Made by a program: the position numbers and the translations under genes. From Ardenticatenaceae bacterium (lineage in GTDB: Bacteria; Chloroflexota; Anaerolineae; Promineifilales; Promineifilaceae): DNA of 64,000 nucleotides. Location: NCBI GenBank assembly GCA_020634495.1, contig JACKBR010000026.1:9415-73414 (forward strand), read 5' to 3'. Positions 24,188 to 35,590 of this stretch are shown in pieces (position 1 is the first letter of the stretch; the number at the start of each line of letters is the position of its first letter). Below the pieces are notes generated by a model. It searched no databases, was not told the DNA's origin, and saw only the letters and a program-made list of their open reading frames with translations.

Positions 24188-24546
24188 CTATTTCTTCCTC
24201 TATGTTCAATTTTTAGGCAGTGCGGACTGCCATTCTTGTCTTGCAAAAAACCAAGTGAGAATTATAACAGCCAGATGGGGGTGCGTCGAATTAGAGAACG
24301 GCAGTGTTGCTTTCAAACCCTTAATCTAATCAGACACTTATTCATAAAACGGCGGCGGTTCTGGGCCAGTCCGTTTGCGACCAAGCAGGTAACCAGAATG
24401 AACACCGATGGCCTCGCCGCTTTTAGCACATCCAACTAAAATGATAATTCAATGAAATTTCCTGGCCAAAATTGGCTGACTCTTTTTTCCCTGGAAAAGT
24501 TTGAGTATTATTCTGCCGCTGAACTTCATAAAGGTGAGTCGTGCAG
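24188..24546. other. Gap with no recognised feature
   Basis: No convincing gene, RNA or repeat is seen here. It separates secG (- strand) from the broken ABC ATPase gene (+ strand), so it probably holds divergent promoters, but I could not find a pair of boxes with normal spacing. Confidence 0.5.
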
Positions 24547-25518
24547 ATGAATAATGCTGAAAACCCAATAATGATTGAAGCGGATAATTTAACGAAACAG
24601 TCATGGGGCAATAAACGGCCGTTTCCAACCCCACCTTCTCCCTGCGAACCGGGGGGAAGTGTTGGGCTTAATGGGCCAAACGGTGCAGGCAAACCACCAC
24701 CATGCGCATCCTCACTGGCTACATGCCGCCCACGTCTGGGGATGCCTACATCGCTGGCTACCACACCGTGAACGAAAGTTTGCAGGCCAGGCAGCGGCTG
24801 GAGCTATCTGCCAGAAACCGTGCCGCTTTACCCGGAGATGACCGTGGAAGGCTACCTGCACTTCATGGGAAGGTGCGCGGCTGGATGATGTGTGGAGCGT
24901 GTCGATGACGTTTTGGAAGCGGTTGATCTGCTGGATCGGGCTGAAAGCTTCATCGGCAGCCTGTCCGAGGATGCGCCAGCGGTGGGCATTGCCCAGGCGC
25001 TGCTGCACGATCCCGATGTGCTCATCCTGGACGAGCCAACCATTGGCCTGGACCCCGCCAAATTGTGGAAATTCGCCAGATTATTGCCGATGTGGGCCGC
25101 CAGCGCACCGTGCTGCTCAGCACCCATATCCTGGCCGAGGTGGGTTTGCAGCCGGGTGATCATGATTATGAACGGCCGTATCTACGCCGATCTCCCCATG
25201 AGCCAGATCAAACAAGGTAGCAACCAACTCACCCTGCAACTGGCCCACGCCGATGAACAAACCAGCACCATTTTGCAGGGATGCGGGGTAACGGCTGTTT
25301 CAGCAGCAGCTCCACCAATTTTTACTCTCGGTAGATGGGCAAGATGAAACAAAAATAGCTGGCAGAAACGGCCGTTAAGCAAATTGGGGCTTGCTGGAAC
25401 TCGCCACGCATCATCTTAGCCTGGAAACCTCTTCCTCGACAAGCTCAAAGAAGCCCAGGCCACTGCCCCTCCCCTGGAAGCGCCTGAAGCAGAAGAAATC
25501 GAGGAGGTCAAACTATAG
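24547..25518 (+). pseudogene. ABC transporter ATP-binding protein (GldA-like), broken by many frameshifts
   Basis: Fragments in several frames together spell a complete ABC ATPase: MIEADNLTK, GPNGAGK (Walker A), MRILTGYMPPTSGDAYIAGYH, VDDVLEAVDLLDRAESFIGSLS, VGIAQALLHDPDVLILDEPTIGLDP (Walker B) and RVIMIMNGRIYADLP. The intact order needs at least six small indels, several in short A or G runs; for example, GGCAAACC near 24690 would restore GKTTT with one more A, and AATAAACGG near 24611 would restore NKTAV. The signature LSGGQ region is also shifted. The GldF- and GldG-like genes just downstream look intact, so they have lost their ATPase or the sequence has local errors. Confidence 0.82.
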
Positions 25519-25575
25519 AGAATCCACAGGTTTTTCTTTGCGCTCTCTGCGCCTTTGCGGTGAATCTTCTTCAAA
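25519..25575. repeat. Dispersed CTCTCTGCGCC/CACAGG repeat
   Basis: GAATCCACAGG, TTTGCGCTCTCTGCGCC and TTTGCGGTGAATC form a unit typical of the CACAGAG/CTGCG intergenic family. It lies between the broken ATPase gene and the GldF-like gene. Confidence 0.45.
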
Positions 25576-25586
25576 CGAGGTGCCCC

Positions 25587-26321
25587 ATGACTAACATCTG
25601 GACCATCGCCCGCCGCGAGCTAGGCGCAATTTTTGTGCAGCCCCTGGCCTACATCTTCGGCGTCATCATCATTGCCCTCACTGGCTACATTTTTGCCTCT
25701 GAACTATTCTTTTTAGCAACCCAACCCGGCTCATTGCCCATCAATGTGCAAAACGTGCTGGGCCTGTACACCTTCCTTTATCTGTTTGCCATGCCCGCCC
25801 TCACCATGCGCTTGCTATCCGAAGAACAGCGCAGCGGCACGATGGAACTGCTCATGACCCTGCCCCTGCGCGACGGCGAAGTGGTGCTGGGCAAATTCCT
25901 GGCGGGCTTCATCTTTTATCTGATGACCACGGCGCTGACTCTCGTCTTCCCGTTTATTTTGTTTGCTTTTGGCAATCCCGATCCTGGCCCCATTTGGACC
26001 GCTTATTTAGGTGTGATTTTATACGGCGCGGCGCTGTTGGGAATTGGCATTTTGGCATCTGCCTTGTCAGAAAATCAAATGGTGGCTTTTATTTTGGCTT
26101 TGGGGCTGACGCTGATTCTTTATTTGTTGGTGATTCCGGCGCAGTCGTTTTCCTTGGGGGAAACGGCCGTAACCATCCTCAACGAACTTTCCCTGGCCAA
26201 CCATCAAGATAATTTCTTCCAGGGTCTGATTGTGGTCAAAGACATTGTGTACTACGTGGCGGTAACGGCCGTTTCCCTTTTTGCCGCCACCCGCATTTTA
26301 GAAAGCCGCCGCTGGCGTTGA
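25587..26321 (+). CDS. ABC-2 type permease, GldF-like
   Basis: This 244-residue membrane protein has six transmembrane helices and begins MTNIWTIARRELGAIFVQPLAYIFG, the usual opening of GldF-type ABC-2 permeases. FAMPALTMRLLSEEQRSGTMELLMTLPLRDGEVVLGKFLAG is the conserved cytosolic coupling region. Together with an ATPase and the GldG-like protein it should form an ABC complex; in Bacteroidota this is linked to gliding, but in other phyla the substrate is unknown. The ATG at 25587 follows GAGGTG. The ATPase gene upstream is broken. Confidence 0.88.
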   Translation: MTNIWTIARRELGAIFVQPLAYIFGVIIIALTGYIFASELFFLATQPGSLPINVQNVLGLYTFLYLFAMPALTMRLLSEEQRSGTMELLMTLPLRDGEVVLGKFLAGFIFYLMTTALTLVFPFILFAFGNPDPGPIWTAYLGVILYGAALLGIGILASALSENQMVAFILALGLTLILYLLVIPAQSFSLGETAVTILNELSLANHQDNFFQGLIVVKDIVYYVAVTAVSLFAATRILESRRWR

Positions 26322-26326
26322 GATTC

Positions 26327-26386
26327 GCCACAGAGATCACAGAGGTTTTAGAGGATTTTCTCTTTTTCCTCTGTGATCTCTGTGGC
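26327..26386. repeat. Perfect 19-bp hairpin of the CACAGAG family
   Basis: GCCACAGAGATCACAGAGG (26327-26345) is matched exactly by CCTCTGTGATCTCTGTGGC (26368-26386), with a 22-base loop, between the GldF- and GldG-like genes. It ends 11 bases before the ATG and hides any ribosome binding site. Confidence 0.75.
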
Positions 26387-26397
26387 AAAAAATATCT

Positions 26398-27963
26398 ATG
26401 AAGCAGAAACTAGATCGAATTGCCCCATTTTTCCCAATTTTGGCCCTGCTCCTGATCGTTGGCGGAGGGGTGGCTTATTTTGTAACCCGGCGCTGGGATT
26501 GGCTGCCCAACTTGCTGCTGGCCAGCAGCGGGCTGCTGCTAGTTCTGTTTGCCATTTTGTGGCCCGATGCCGCCCGCGAACGGCTGGGCGGGCGCGGTGG
26601 GCGGTACGGTGGCTCGCTGCTGCTGATTTTGCTGTTTACGGCCGTATTCGCCCTGCTCTATTACGTTGCCTACCAAAACAACGATTGGCGCTATGACACC
26701 ACCGCCGACAACGCCTTCACTCCCTTGCCAGAAACCATAAATTTGCTGGAATCGCTAGACGAACCGATTCACGTGTTGGGTTTTTACACCCCCGAAACCG
26801 CCTTCCAGCGCAGCGAGGCCGAGTCTAATCTGCAAGCAATGCAAGCCTACACCAACCAGCTCAGCTACGAATTTGTCGATCCCAACGAAAACCCCTTGCT
26901 GGCCGAGCAGTACGACCTCTCCTTTGCGGGCACGCTGGTTTTTACCCGCGACGATGGCAGCTTTGCCAAGGCATCGACGCTAACCGACCGCGATTTGCAC
27001 ACGGCCTTGGTGCGCGTTATTAACCCCACCGTTAAAACTGCTTATTTTGTCACCGGGCACGGCGAACGGGATTGGGAAGATTTTGGAACAGATGGCATTG
27101 CAACGGCCGTAACCCTCATTGAAGAATCTGGCTTTACCGTGCAGCCGCTCAACCTGTTTGTCAGCGGCAGCGTGCCAGACAATGCCAGCGCGGTGTTCCT
27201 TATCGACCAGCAAGCCCCGCTGGCCGCAGAAGAGCTGGCCGCGCTCACCAGCTACGTAGACAACGGCGGCTCCCTTTTTATTGCCCGCGACGCGGTAGAC
27301 ACGGAAGGCCGGGCCGCCGCCGAAGCCGATGGCTTGCTGCCCTGGCTGCAAGAAAGCTGGGGAATCACCCTGCGCAACGACCTGATCATTGACGCCTCGC
27401 TGGCCCAGGCGGGGCAAACCATTGGCCTGACGTTTGTGGGGGCAGCGTACGGCAACAGCCCCATCACCCAGGATTTAGACCAGTTTGGCACGATTTTTGA
27501 TGTGGCCCGCTCCATCACCACCGAACTGCCAGCGGCGGTAACGGCCGTAAATCTCATCACCACCAGCGACCTGGCCTGGGGCGAAACCAACTTTGAGCGC
27601 ATGGCCACCGCTGGCGAAGTAGCCCCCGACGAGGGCGAAGACGCCATAGGCAGCCTGACCGTTGCCCTAAGCGCCCAAAACAGCGCCAGCGGCGCACGCC
27701 TGGTCATCTTCGGCGACACCGACTTTTTGAACAATTCGTTTATTCAGCAGGGGGGCAACAGCTTCCTATTTGAAAATGCGGCCAACTGGCTGGTAAATGA
27801 TGTGGTGTCCATCGACCTGGCTCCGCGTGCCTCCATTACCCGCGAAGTAACCATGACCCAAAGTCAGCTAAGTTTGTTGCAGCTGGTGAGCGTATGTTTT
27901 GCGCCGGGGCTGTTGGCGCTGGTGGGCATTGGGGTATGGTATTCGCGCCGAAAACGGCCGTAA
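26398..27963 (+). CDS. GldG-like ABC transporter auxiliary protein
   Basis: This 521-residue protein has N-terminal helices (about 10-30, 35-60 and 78-98), a large extracytoplasmic domain and one C-terminal helix (about 490-513). The segment RYDTTADNAFTPLPETINLLESLDEPIHVLGFYTP and YFVTGHGERDW match the GldG/uncharacterised ABC transport auxiliary family. It would work with the GldF-like permease. The family often has the order ATPase, GldF, GldG, as found here. Confidence 0.85.
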   Translation: MKQKLDRIAPFFPILALLLIVGGGVAYFVTRRWDWLPNLLLASSGLLLVLFAILWPDAARERLGGRGGRYGGSLLLILLFTAVFALLYYVAYQNNDWRYDTTADNAFTPLPETINLLESLDEPIHVLGFYTPETAFQRSEAESNLQAMQAYTNQLSYEFVDPNENPLLAEQYDLSFAGTLVFTRDDGSFAKASTLTDRDLHTALVRVINPTVKTAYFVTGHGERDWEDFGTDGIATAVTLIEESGFTVQPLNLFVSGSVPDNASAVFLIDQQAPLAAEELAALTSYVDNGGSLFIARDAVDTEGRAAAEADGLLPWLQESWGITLRNDLIIDASLAQAGQTIGLTFVGAAYGNSPITQDLDQFGTIFDVARSITTELPAAVTAVNLITTSDLAWGETNFERMATAGEVAPDEGEDAIGSLTVALSAQNSASGARLVIFGDTDFLNNSFIQQGGNSFLFENAANWLVNDVVSIDLAPRASITREVTMTQSQLSLLQLVSVCFAPGLLALVGIGVWYSRRKRP

Positions 27964-27970
27964 CGCCCTG

Positions 27971-29935
27971 CTATTCTGGCTGTTTGACGGGTAGCACAAT
28001 GTGGAAACGACTGCCGGGGAGCAAATCTTCGTCGTAGCCATCGCTTTCTACCCAGATACGGCCGTTGTGCGCCATCACAATTCCCCTGGCAATGGCCAGA
28101 CCCAGGCCAGCCCCGCCCCCCTTAAAACTCGTCTTGCCAGAGGAGTGCAGCATCACTTCACCCGTCTGGTAAAACTTCTCAAAAATAAGCTCGTGAAGTT
28201 CTGGAGCAATGCCCACGCCGCTGTCGGCAATAATAATTTCCACTTCGCTGCCGTTGGCTGTGGTTTGGCTACGGCCGTTTACCATCACCCGGCCCCCATC
28301 TGGCGTGTACTTAATGGCATTCACCAACACCTGGTAAAACACCTTTTGCAACGCCTCAACATCCCCCTCAATCTCTGGCAATCTTTCCAGGCCATCCAAA
28401 TCAAGCACAATGCTGCGATCCGCCAGCGACTGCTTAAACCGCTTGGCAATTTGCCGCAGCAAAAACAGCAAATCAACCGGGGCCAGATACAAATCTAGCG
28501 AGCTGCTGTCTATTTTGGCCACGTCCAGCATACTTTGCACCACTTCCTCCATCCGCGCCACGCCGCGCTCAATGCCCTGCGTCCATTTTTTGAAAAAGGC
28601 ATTGGCCTGAATCGCCTCATCCTCCAGCAGCATTTGGGCGTTAAAGTTCACAATGGTCAGCGGCGTGCGCAGCTCATGAGACGCGATGGTGATAAAGTCG
28701 GTTTTGGTCTTATCTAGGCGCTCCAGCTGGCCGTAAGCACCTTGCAGCGCCTGGGTGCGTTCGGCCACTTTTTGCTCAAGCTGCTGGTTAAATCGCTTAA
28801 TTTCGGCATAAAGCTGGGCATTTTCCAGGGCAATGGCCACCTGATCGGCCAATAGCTGGAAGTTGGGAATCTCGTTGGGCAAGAAAGCGGCCGTTTTGTC
28901 ACCTTGCAAATCGAGCACGCCAAGCACTTTGTCGCCCATTTTTAGGGGCAGCAACATTTCTGATTGGGCGTTGGGCGCTTTTTCGTTGGGGTCATAGCGA
29001 AAATCACGGGTAATGTCATCAATGCACAACGGCCGTCCATTGGCCAACACCCAGCCAACCAGCCCTTTCAACCCGGCTTTTAGCTTTAAGCCACCTTCCG
29101 GCACAGCCCCGCCGGCCTCCGCCACCGCCTCAATTGCCAGTTGGTTTTTATTGGGCAAAAAGACACCCACGTAATACGCCTCGTACCGCTGCCAGATGAG
29201 CGTGGCAATCTGGTCTAGCAGGCTGTCTAGCTCCAAAATGGAGGTAATGCGCTGCCCGACGGCAAAGCTGGTTTGCTGCTGCACGGTGCGCTGCACCAGT
29301 TCGCGCCGCTGCCGCCGCTCCACAAAGCGGTAAATTTCGGCCTGCTGCAAAGCGTGCAGGCGCACCCAATGGGCCACCAGCCCGGTGAAGGTGGCCACAA
29401 AAATCATCACGCCAAAATAGAGCCATTCTTCGTGATTAGGATGCTGCCGGAAAATGGCGGCCCAGGCCAACCAGCAAAAAATCTGCATAAACAGGTACCA
29501 GCGCAGGGAGGTAAACATGACGCCCGCCCCAAACAAAAACAGAGCCAAATTGGCTGATTGGTTGGGCACAGGATTGTAAACAAAGCGCAGCAAAATGGTG
29601 AGCAAAATAACGCTGGCGACTACGGCCGTTCCCCCCTCGGCATATTTGGCTGGCACAAACCCCCGCAGCAGCAGCACAAAGGCCACCAGCAGAAAAATAC
29701 CGCTGGCCACAGCCACCAACACCATTACCTCCTGCCCGGTTTCGTCGAGCAAATAGTATTGAATGGCCGCATACACAAAAAACATAATGGCGAAACTGCC
29801 GTAGATAAAAGGCAACCCATCCATCTGCGTTTTGTGCAATGCCTCAACAATCTGTTCTTCTGGAACGCCCAGGCGCTCCAGCCGCACTAAATTATTGAAC
29901 CGCTGCCGAAAAAGCTGGAAAAACGATGGCTTCAT
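27971..29935 (-). CDS. Membrane histidine kinase with GAF domain
   Basis: This 654-residue protein has about six N-terminal transmembrane helices (about 45-185), a GAF domain (about 225-385; SILELDSLLDQIATLIWQRYEAYYVGVFLP), a coiled coil and a kinase core. The H-box is SHELRTPL, and the ATPase part has the N-box QVLVNAIKYTPDGG, DSGVGI and GAGLGLAI. It should sense a signal at the membrane and phosphorylate a response regulator not found next to it. An ATG 12 bases further upstream (29947) is possible. A - strand TATAAT (29971-29976) lies just upstream. Confidence 0.9.
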   Translation of the reverse strand: MKPSFFQLFRQRFNNLVRLERLGVPEEQIVEALHKTQMDGLPFIYGSFAIMFFVYAAIQYYLLDETGQEVMVLVAVASGIFLLVAFVLLLRGFVPAKYAEGGTAVVASVILLTILLRFVYNPVPNQSANLALFLFGAGVMFTSLRWYLFMQIFCWLAWAAIFRQHPNHEEWLYFGVMIFVATFTGLVAHWVRLHALQQAEIYRFVERRQRRELVQRTVQQQTSFAVGQRITSILELDSLLDQIATLIWQRYEAYYVGVFLPNKNQLAIEAVAEAGGAVPEGGLKLKAGLKGLVGWVLANGRPLCIDDITRDFRYDPNEKAPNAQSEMLLPLKMGDKVLGVLDLQGDKTAAFLPNEIPNFQLLADQVAIALENAQLYAEIKRFNQQLEQKVAERTQALQGAYGQLERLDKTKTDFITIASHELRTPLTIVNFNAQMLLEDEAIQANAFFKKWTQGIERGVARMEEVVQSMLDVAKIDSSSLDLYLAPVDLLFLLRQIAKRFKQSLADRSIVLDLDGLERLPEIEGDVEALQKVFYQVLVNAIKYTPDGGRVMVNGRSQTTANGSEVEIIIADSGVGIAPELHELIFEKFYQTGEVMLHSSGKTSFKGGGAGLGLAIARGIVMAHNGRIWVESDGYDEDLLPGSRFHIVLPVKQPE

Positions 29936-30125
29936 GACCTGAAACAACTCTCCAAGGAATACGTGGTCTGATTATACCTGAGGACCGTTATAATTTGCAG
30001 TCGCCATTTTTGACAATTCGTGTTTCAATTAGGCAAAGTGCTCAGAGATTCAGAGATTGGAGGCTGTAGACCACACATCGTTTATCTCCACTCTCCCTAA
30101 AACATGACCGCAAGGAGAAAGCAGA

Positions 30126-31943
<1,818 letters not shown>

Positions 31944-31989
31944 TTGGAAGAATAGTGGCCAACCAGCCGAAGACATAGTCCATACTTTT

Positions 31990-32017
31990 TTGTCAACGGC
32001 CGTTTCCCGTGTACAAT
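31990..32017 (+). promoter_or_regulatory. Promoter of the UMF1 transporter gene with ACGGCCGT in its spacer
   Basis: TTGTCA (31990-31995), a 16-base spacer and TACAAT (32012-32017) each match the sigma-70 consensus in five of six positions. The spacer begins with the palindrome ACGGCCGT (31996-32003). Confidence 0.5.
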
Positions 32018-32054
32018 CATCTGCCAACAACACCCAACACAAAGAGGAAACTTC

Positions 32055-33371
32055 ATGACCACTGTTCCCATACCGACCCAGGCAACTCCTGCCACGCGGC
32101 GCGAGCGATGGGCCTGGTATCTTTACGACTTTGGCAACTCCGCTTATGCGGCCGTGGTGCTGCTGGCCGTCTACTCTGCTTATTTTCAGGGCGTCGTTGT
32201 CGGTGGAGCCGAAGGGTCCCGGCTGTGGGGGCTGGCTGTGGGCATCGCCATGCTGGTTGTGGCCATTACCTCCCCAGTCCTTGGCACCATTGCCGATTTT
32301 TCTGGCTCTAAAAAAAGGTTCTTGCTTTTCTACACCATCATGGCCTGCGTATTTACCGCAGGTCTTTTCTTTGCCGAAGCGGGCAACGTGGCCATTGGCA
32401 TGGGCTTTTTTATTTTGGCCGAAATTGGCTACCGCAGCGCCCAGGTGTTTTACAACGCGCTGCTGCCAGAAATTGCCGAACCGCATGAAATTGGTCGCGT
32501 TTCTGGCAACGGCTGGGCCATTGGCACATTGGGGGGCATCCTTTGCCTGGTCATCATTTTGCCACTCATCGTTATTATTGAAGGGAATTTCATCATTCGC
32601 GTCTCTTTGGTGATTACGGCCGTATTCTTCGCCATTTCCGCCGTGCCCATCTTCCTGTGGCTGCCAGAACGTGCCAAAGGCAACAGCCTGCCACCGGGCG
32701 AAAACTATTTTAGCGTTGCCCTAAAACAACTTAGGCAAACCATTAAAACCGCCCGACAATTTAAAGAATTTCTCAAATTTATGGCCGCCTTCCTCATCTT
32801 TAATGATGGCGTAATCATGGCTCTAAATTTTGCCGCCATCATTGGCGCTGTGCTTTATGGCATGGATCAGCAGCAGCTCATTATTTTTGTTATCATCGTG
32901 CAGGTTAGCAATGTAGGCGGGGCCTACGCTTTTGGCTCCTGGGTAGACAAATTAGGCGGCAAACGCTCCCTGGCCCTTTCCATTGCAACCATGATCGCCG
33001 CAATCATCTGGCTCTATCTAAACACCAGCGCCACTGGCTTCTACCTTTTGGGGATTTTGGCCGGGTTTGCCATGGCTGGCATTCAATCCGTCAGCCGCAC
33101 AATGGTGAGCTTTTTTGCCCCACCCGGCCGCAGCGCCGAATTTTATGGCTTTTTTGCGGTGGCTGGGCGCACGTCCTCTTTCATTGGCCCGACGGTGTAC
33201 GGCATTATCGCCGCTGAAGCTGCCTTCTGGTATCAGGCCCAAGGCCACTCAATTAATTCGGCCGAACAACTGGGCCAAAAACTGGCAATCTTATCTATTG
33301 GTGTCTTTTTACTTGTTGGCCTTGTTATCCTCAGCTTTGTCAACGAGAAAAAAGCGCGAGCTTATCAATAA
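32055..33371 (+). CDS. UMF1-family MFS transporter (Atg22-like)
   Basis: This 438-residue protein has twelve predicted transmembrane helices. The opening ERWAWYLYDFGNSAYAAVVLLAVYSAYF is the signature of the UMF1/Atg22-like branch of the major facilitator superfamily, and SPVLGTIADFSGSKKRFL holds the cytosolic loop 2-3 motif. In fungi Atg22 exports amino acids from the vacuole; bacterial substrates are not known. AGAGGAAAC lies before the ATG, and a promoter is found at 31990-32017. Confidence 0.88.
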   Translation: MTTVPIPTQATPATRRERWAWYLYDFGNSAYAAVVLLAVYSAYFQGVVVGGAEGSRLWGLAVGIAMLVVAITSPVLGTIADFSGSKKRFLLFYTIMACVFTAGLFFAEAGNVAIGMGFFILAEIGYRSAQVFYNALLPEIAEPHEIGRVSGNGWAIGTLGGILCLVIILPLIVIIEGNFIIRVSLVITAVFFAISAVPIFLWLPERAKGNSLPPGENYFSVALKQLRQTIKTARQFKEFLKFMAAFLIFNDGVIMALNFAAIIGAVLYGMDQQQLIIFVIIVQVSNVGGAYAFGSWVDKLGGKRSLALSIATMIAAIIWLYLNTSATGFYLLGILAGFAMAGIQSVSRTMVSFFAPPGRSAEFYGFFAVAGRTSSFIGPTVYGIIAAEAAFWYQAQGHSINSAEQLGQKLAILSIGVFLLVGLVILSFVNEKKARAYQ

Positions 33372-33408
33372 TGTTTTATCTTAACCATTTCCCATGAAAG
33401 GAGAAGCC

Positions 33409-34989
33409 ATGATCTTTAAGAGTCCTTATCCCGATGTTGAGATTCCAGATATTTCTCTAACCGAATTTGTTCTGGAAGAAACCAAAAAGTTTGGCGACAA
33501 ACCGGCGCTCATCGATGGGCCAAGCGGCCGTACGATTACCTATGCCCAATTAGGTGGCGCAATTCGGCTGGTGGCTTCTAGTCTTGCCAAACGTGGTTTT
33601 GGTAAGGGCGATGTGTTTGCCATTTATAGCCCCAATCTTCCCGAATATGCCATCGCCTTTCATGCAGTGGCTCTGCTAGGCGGCGTTGTCACAACGGTTA
33701 ACCCGCTTTATACGGCCGAAGAGTTAGCCCACCAGCTAAACGACGCCGGGGCAAAATATTTGCTGACGATTTCAATGTTTTTAGAGAATGCAAAAACGGC
33801 CGCTTCCCACGCCAGCATTGAAGAAATTTTCACCTTTGATGTTGCTGAAGGAGCCACCCCCTTCGCCAGCCTGCTGCAAAGCGACGGCAGCTTGCCAGAA
33901 GTAACCATCGATCCCGCTGAAGACCTGGTTGTGCTGCCCTACTCCAGCGGAACCACTGGCTATCCCAAAGGCGTCATGCTTACCCACCGCAACCTGGTGG
34001 CAAACCTTTTGCAAATTGGAGGCATTACCGGGGTTGACATCACCAATGAAAGCGACATCATCATGGGAATTCTGCCCTTTTTCCATATTTATGGCATGGT
34101 TGTCATCATGAACTTCAGCCTGTCACGAGGGGCCACCATCGTAACCATGCCCCGATTTGAGCTGGTACAATTTTTAGAGCTGGTGCAAAAGCATAAAGTC
34201 ACCCGCGTAAACCTGGTGCCCCCCATTTTGGTGGGCCTGGCAAAACATCCCATCGTTGATCAATACGATACATCTTCTCTTATTGAATTATTTTCTGGAG
34301 CAGCGCCCCTGGGTCAGGCATTGGCCAAAGAAGTAAGCGGCCGTTTGAACTGCCGTGTTGTGCAAGGCTATGGCCTGACGGAAACCAGCCCCGTCACCCA
34401 TGTTTACAATGAAAGCCTGACCGAAACGGACAAACTTTCATCCGTTGGGCCAGCTGTGCCCAACACAGAAGTGATGGTTGTTGATGTAGATTCTGGCGAA
34501 CCCGTTGGTCGCAATCACAATGGTGAAATTTGGATTCGTGGGCCGCAGGTTATGAAAGGCTACCTGAATAACCCAGATGCCACGGCCGGTACCCTGGATG
34601 AAGATGGCTGGCTGCACACGGGCGATATTGGCTACATTGATGATGACGAATTTGTCTTTATTGTTGATCGGCTCAAAGAGCTGATTAAGTTCAAAGGATT
34701 CCAGGTTGCTCCCGCCGAGCTAGAGGCGCTGCTGTTGTCGCATCCGGCCGTGGCCGACGTGGCCGTCATTCCCAGCCCTGATGAAGAGGCTGGCGAAGTT
34801 CCCAAGGCATTCATTGTGCTAAAGGCTGAAGCAACGGCCGAAGGCATTATGGAATGGGTTGCGGAGCGCGTTTCGCCCCAAAAGAAGGTGCGTCGTGTTG
34901 AATTTGTAGACGAGGTACCGAAATCACTTTCTGGCAAGATTTTGCGCCGCGTGCTGGTTGAGCAAGAACGAGCAAAATTAGGACATTAA
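33409..34989 (+). CDS. Acyl-CoA ligase, 4-coumarate-CoA ligase-like
   Basis: This 526-residue member of the ANL superfamily activates a carboxylic acid with ATP and CoA. The P-loop is YSSGTTGYPKGVMLTH (about 180-195), then QGYGLTETSPVTH, GWLHTGDIGYIDDDEFVFIVDR and the catalytic Lys in PKSLSGKILRR. The residues around the acyl pocket suggest an aryl or medium/long acyl acid, not acetate, but the substrate cannot be read. I chose ATG 33409 because AAAGGAGAAG precedes it; an ATG at 33394 would overlap that site. A strong terminator follows. Confidence 0.9.
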   Translation: MIFKSPYPDVEIPDISLTEFVLEETKKFGDKPALIDGPSGRTITYAQLGGAIRLVASSLAKRGFGKGDVFAIYSPNLPEYAIAFHAVALLGGVVTTVNPLYTAEELAHQLNDAGAKYLLTISMFLENAKTAASHASIEEIFTFDVAEGATPFASLLQSDGSLPEVTIDPAEDLVVLPYSSGTTGYPKGVMLTHRNLVANLLQIGGITGVDITNESDIIMGILPFFHIYGMVVIMNFSLSRGATIVTMPRFELVQFLELVQKHKVTRVNLVPPILVGLAKHPIVDQYDTSSLIELFSGAAPLGQALAKEVSGRLNCRVVQGYGLTETSPVTHVYNESLTETDKLSSVGPAVPNTEVMVVDVDSGEPVGRNHNGEIWIRGPQVMKGYLNNPDATAGTLDEDGWLHTGDIGYIDDDEFVFIVDRLKELIKFKGFQVAPAELEALLLSHPAVADVAVIPSPDEEAGEVPKAFIVLKAEATAEGIMEWVAERVSPQKKVRRVEFVDEVPKSLSGKILRRVLVEQERAKLGH

Positions 34990-35007
34990 CGCTTTTTTTG
35001 AATGACT

Positions 35008-35049
35008 ACCGGACAGATTTCTTTGCCTCTTTTCCGAAATCTGTCCGGT
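35008..35049. terminator. Hairpin terminator after the acyl-CoA ligase gene
   Basis: ACCGGACAGATTTC (35008-35021) pairs perfectly with GAAATCTGTCCGGT (35036-35049), with a 14-base loop and a short TTT after it. Confidence 0.7.
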
Positions 35050-35077
35050 TTGCCAATGTCATTTTATAGAATCCCTT

Positions 35078-35557
35078 ATGAATGAATTATCGCAAGTTGG
35101 ACCTGCTTTTTTAGAGATGGCGCACCAAATTGTGTGGGCCACTGTTTCGACTGTTGACAGCAACGGCCGTCCCCGTTCTCGCATTTTGCACCCCATTTGG
35201 CAGTGGGATGGCCAGGCATTGGTGGGCTGGATTGCTACCAGCCCCACGCCCGTTAAACGCGCCCACCTGGAGCACAGCCCCTACGTCTCGGTCAATTACT
35301 GGACACCTAATCACGACACCTGCGTGGCCGAGTGCCGCGCCAGCTGGATTTTGGACGACGAAGGCCGCAAGATGGTATGGGACACGTTTTTGAACGGCCC
35401 AAAGCCCGTTGGCTATGATCCCACCCTCATTCCTGCCTGGACCAGCCCCACCGTTGATGCCTTTGCCGGGCTGAAGCTGGAGCCGTGGCGGCTGCGCGTT
35501 TTCCCCGGCACGGTGCTGCTGGGCCAGGGTGGCCAGGTTCTTGCCTGGCAAGGGTAA
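35078..35557 (+). CDS. Pyridoxamine 5'-phosphate oxidase-like flavin split-barrel protein
   Basis: This 159-residue protein has the split-barrel pattern of PNPOx-like FMN or F420 proteins: WATVSTVDSNGRPRSRILHPIWQWDGQALVGWIAT at the N-terminus, then KRAHLEHSPYVSVNYW. The C-terminal segment LEPWRLRVFPGTVLLGQGGQVLAWQG closes the barrel. Such proteins reduce or oxidise small molecules or bind flavin; the substrate is unknown. It precedes the OsmC-like selenoprotein gene by 33 bases, so both may serve oxidative defence. Confidence 0.82.
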   Translation: MNELSQVGPAFLEMAHQIVWATVSTVDSNGRPRSRILHPIWQWDGQALVGWIATSPTPVKRAHLEHSPYVSVNYWTPNHDTCVAECRASWILDDEGRKMVWDTFLNGPKPVGYDPTLIPAWTSPTVDAFAGLKLEPWRLRVFPGTVLLGQGGQVLAWQG

Positions 35558-35590
35558 TCGGTTCATTTTTGCAATTCAAAGAGAGGCAGC

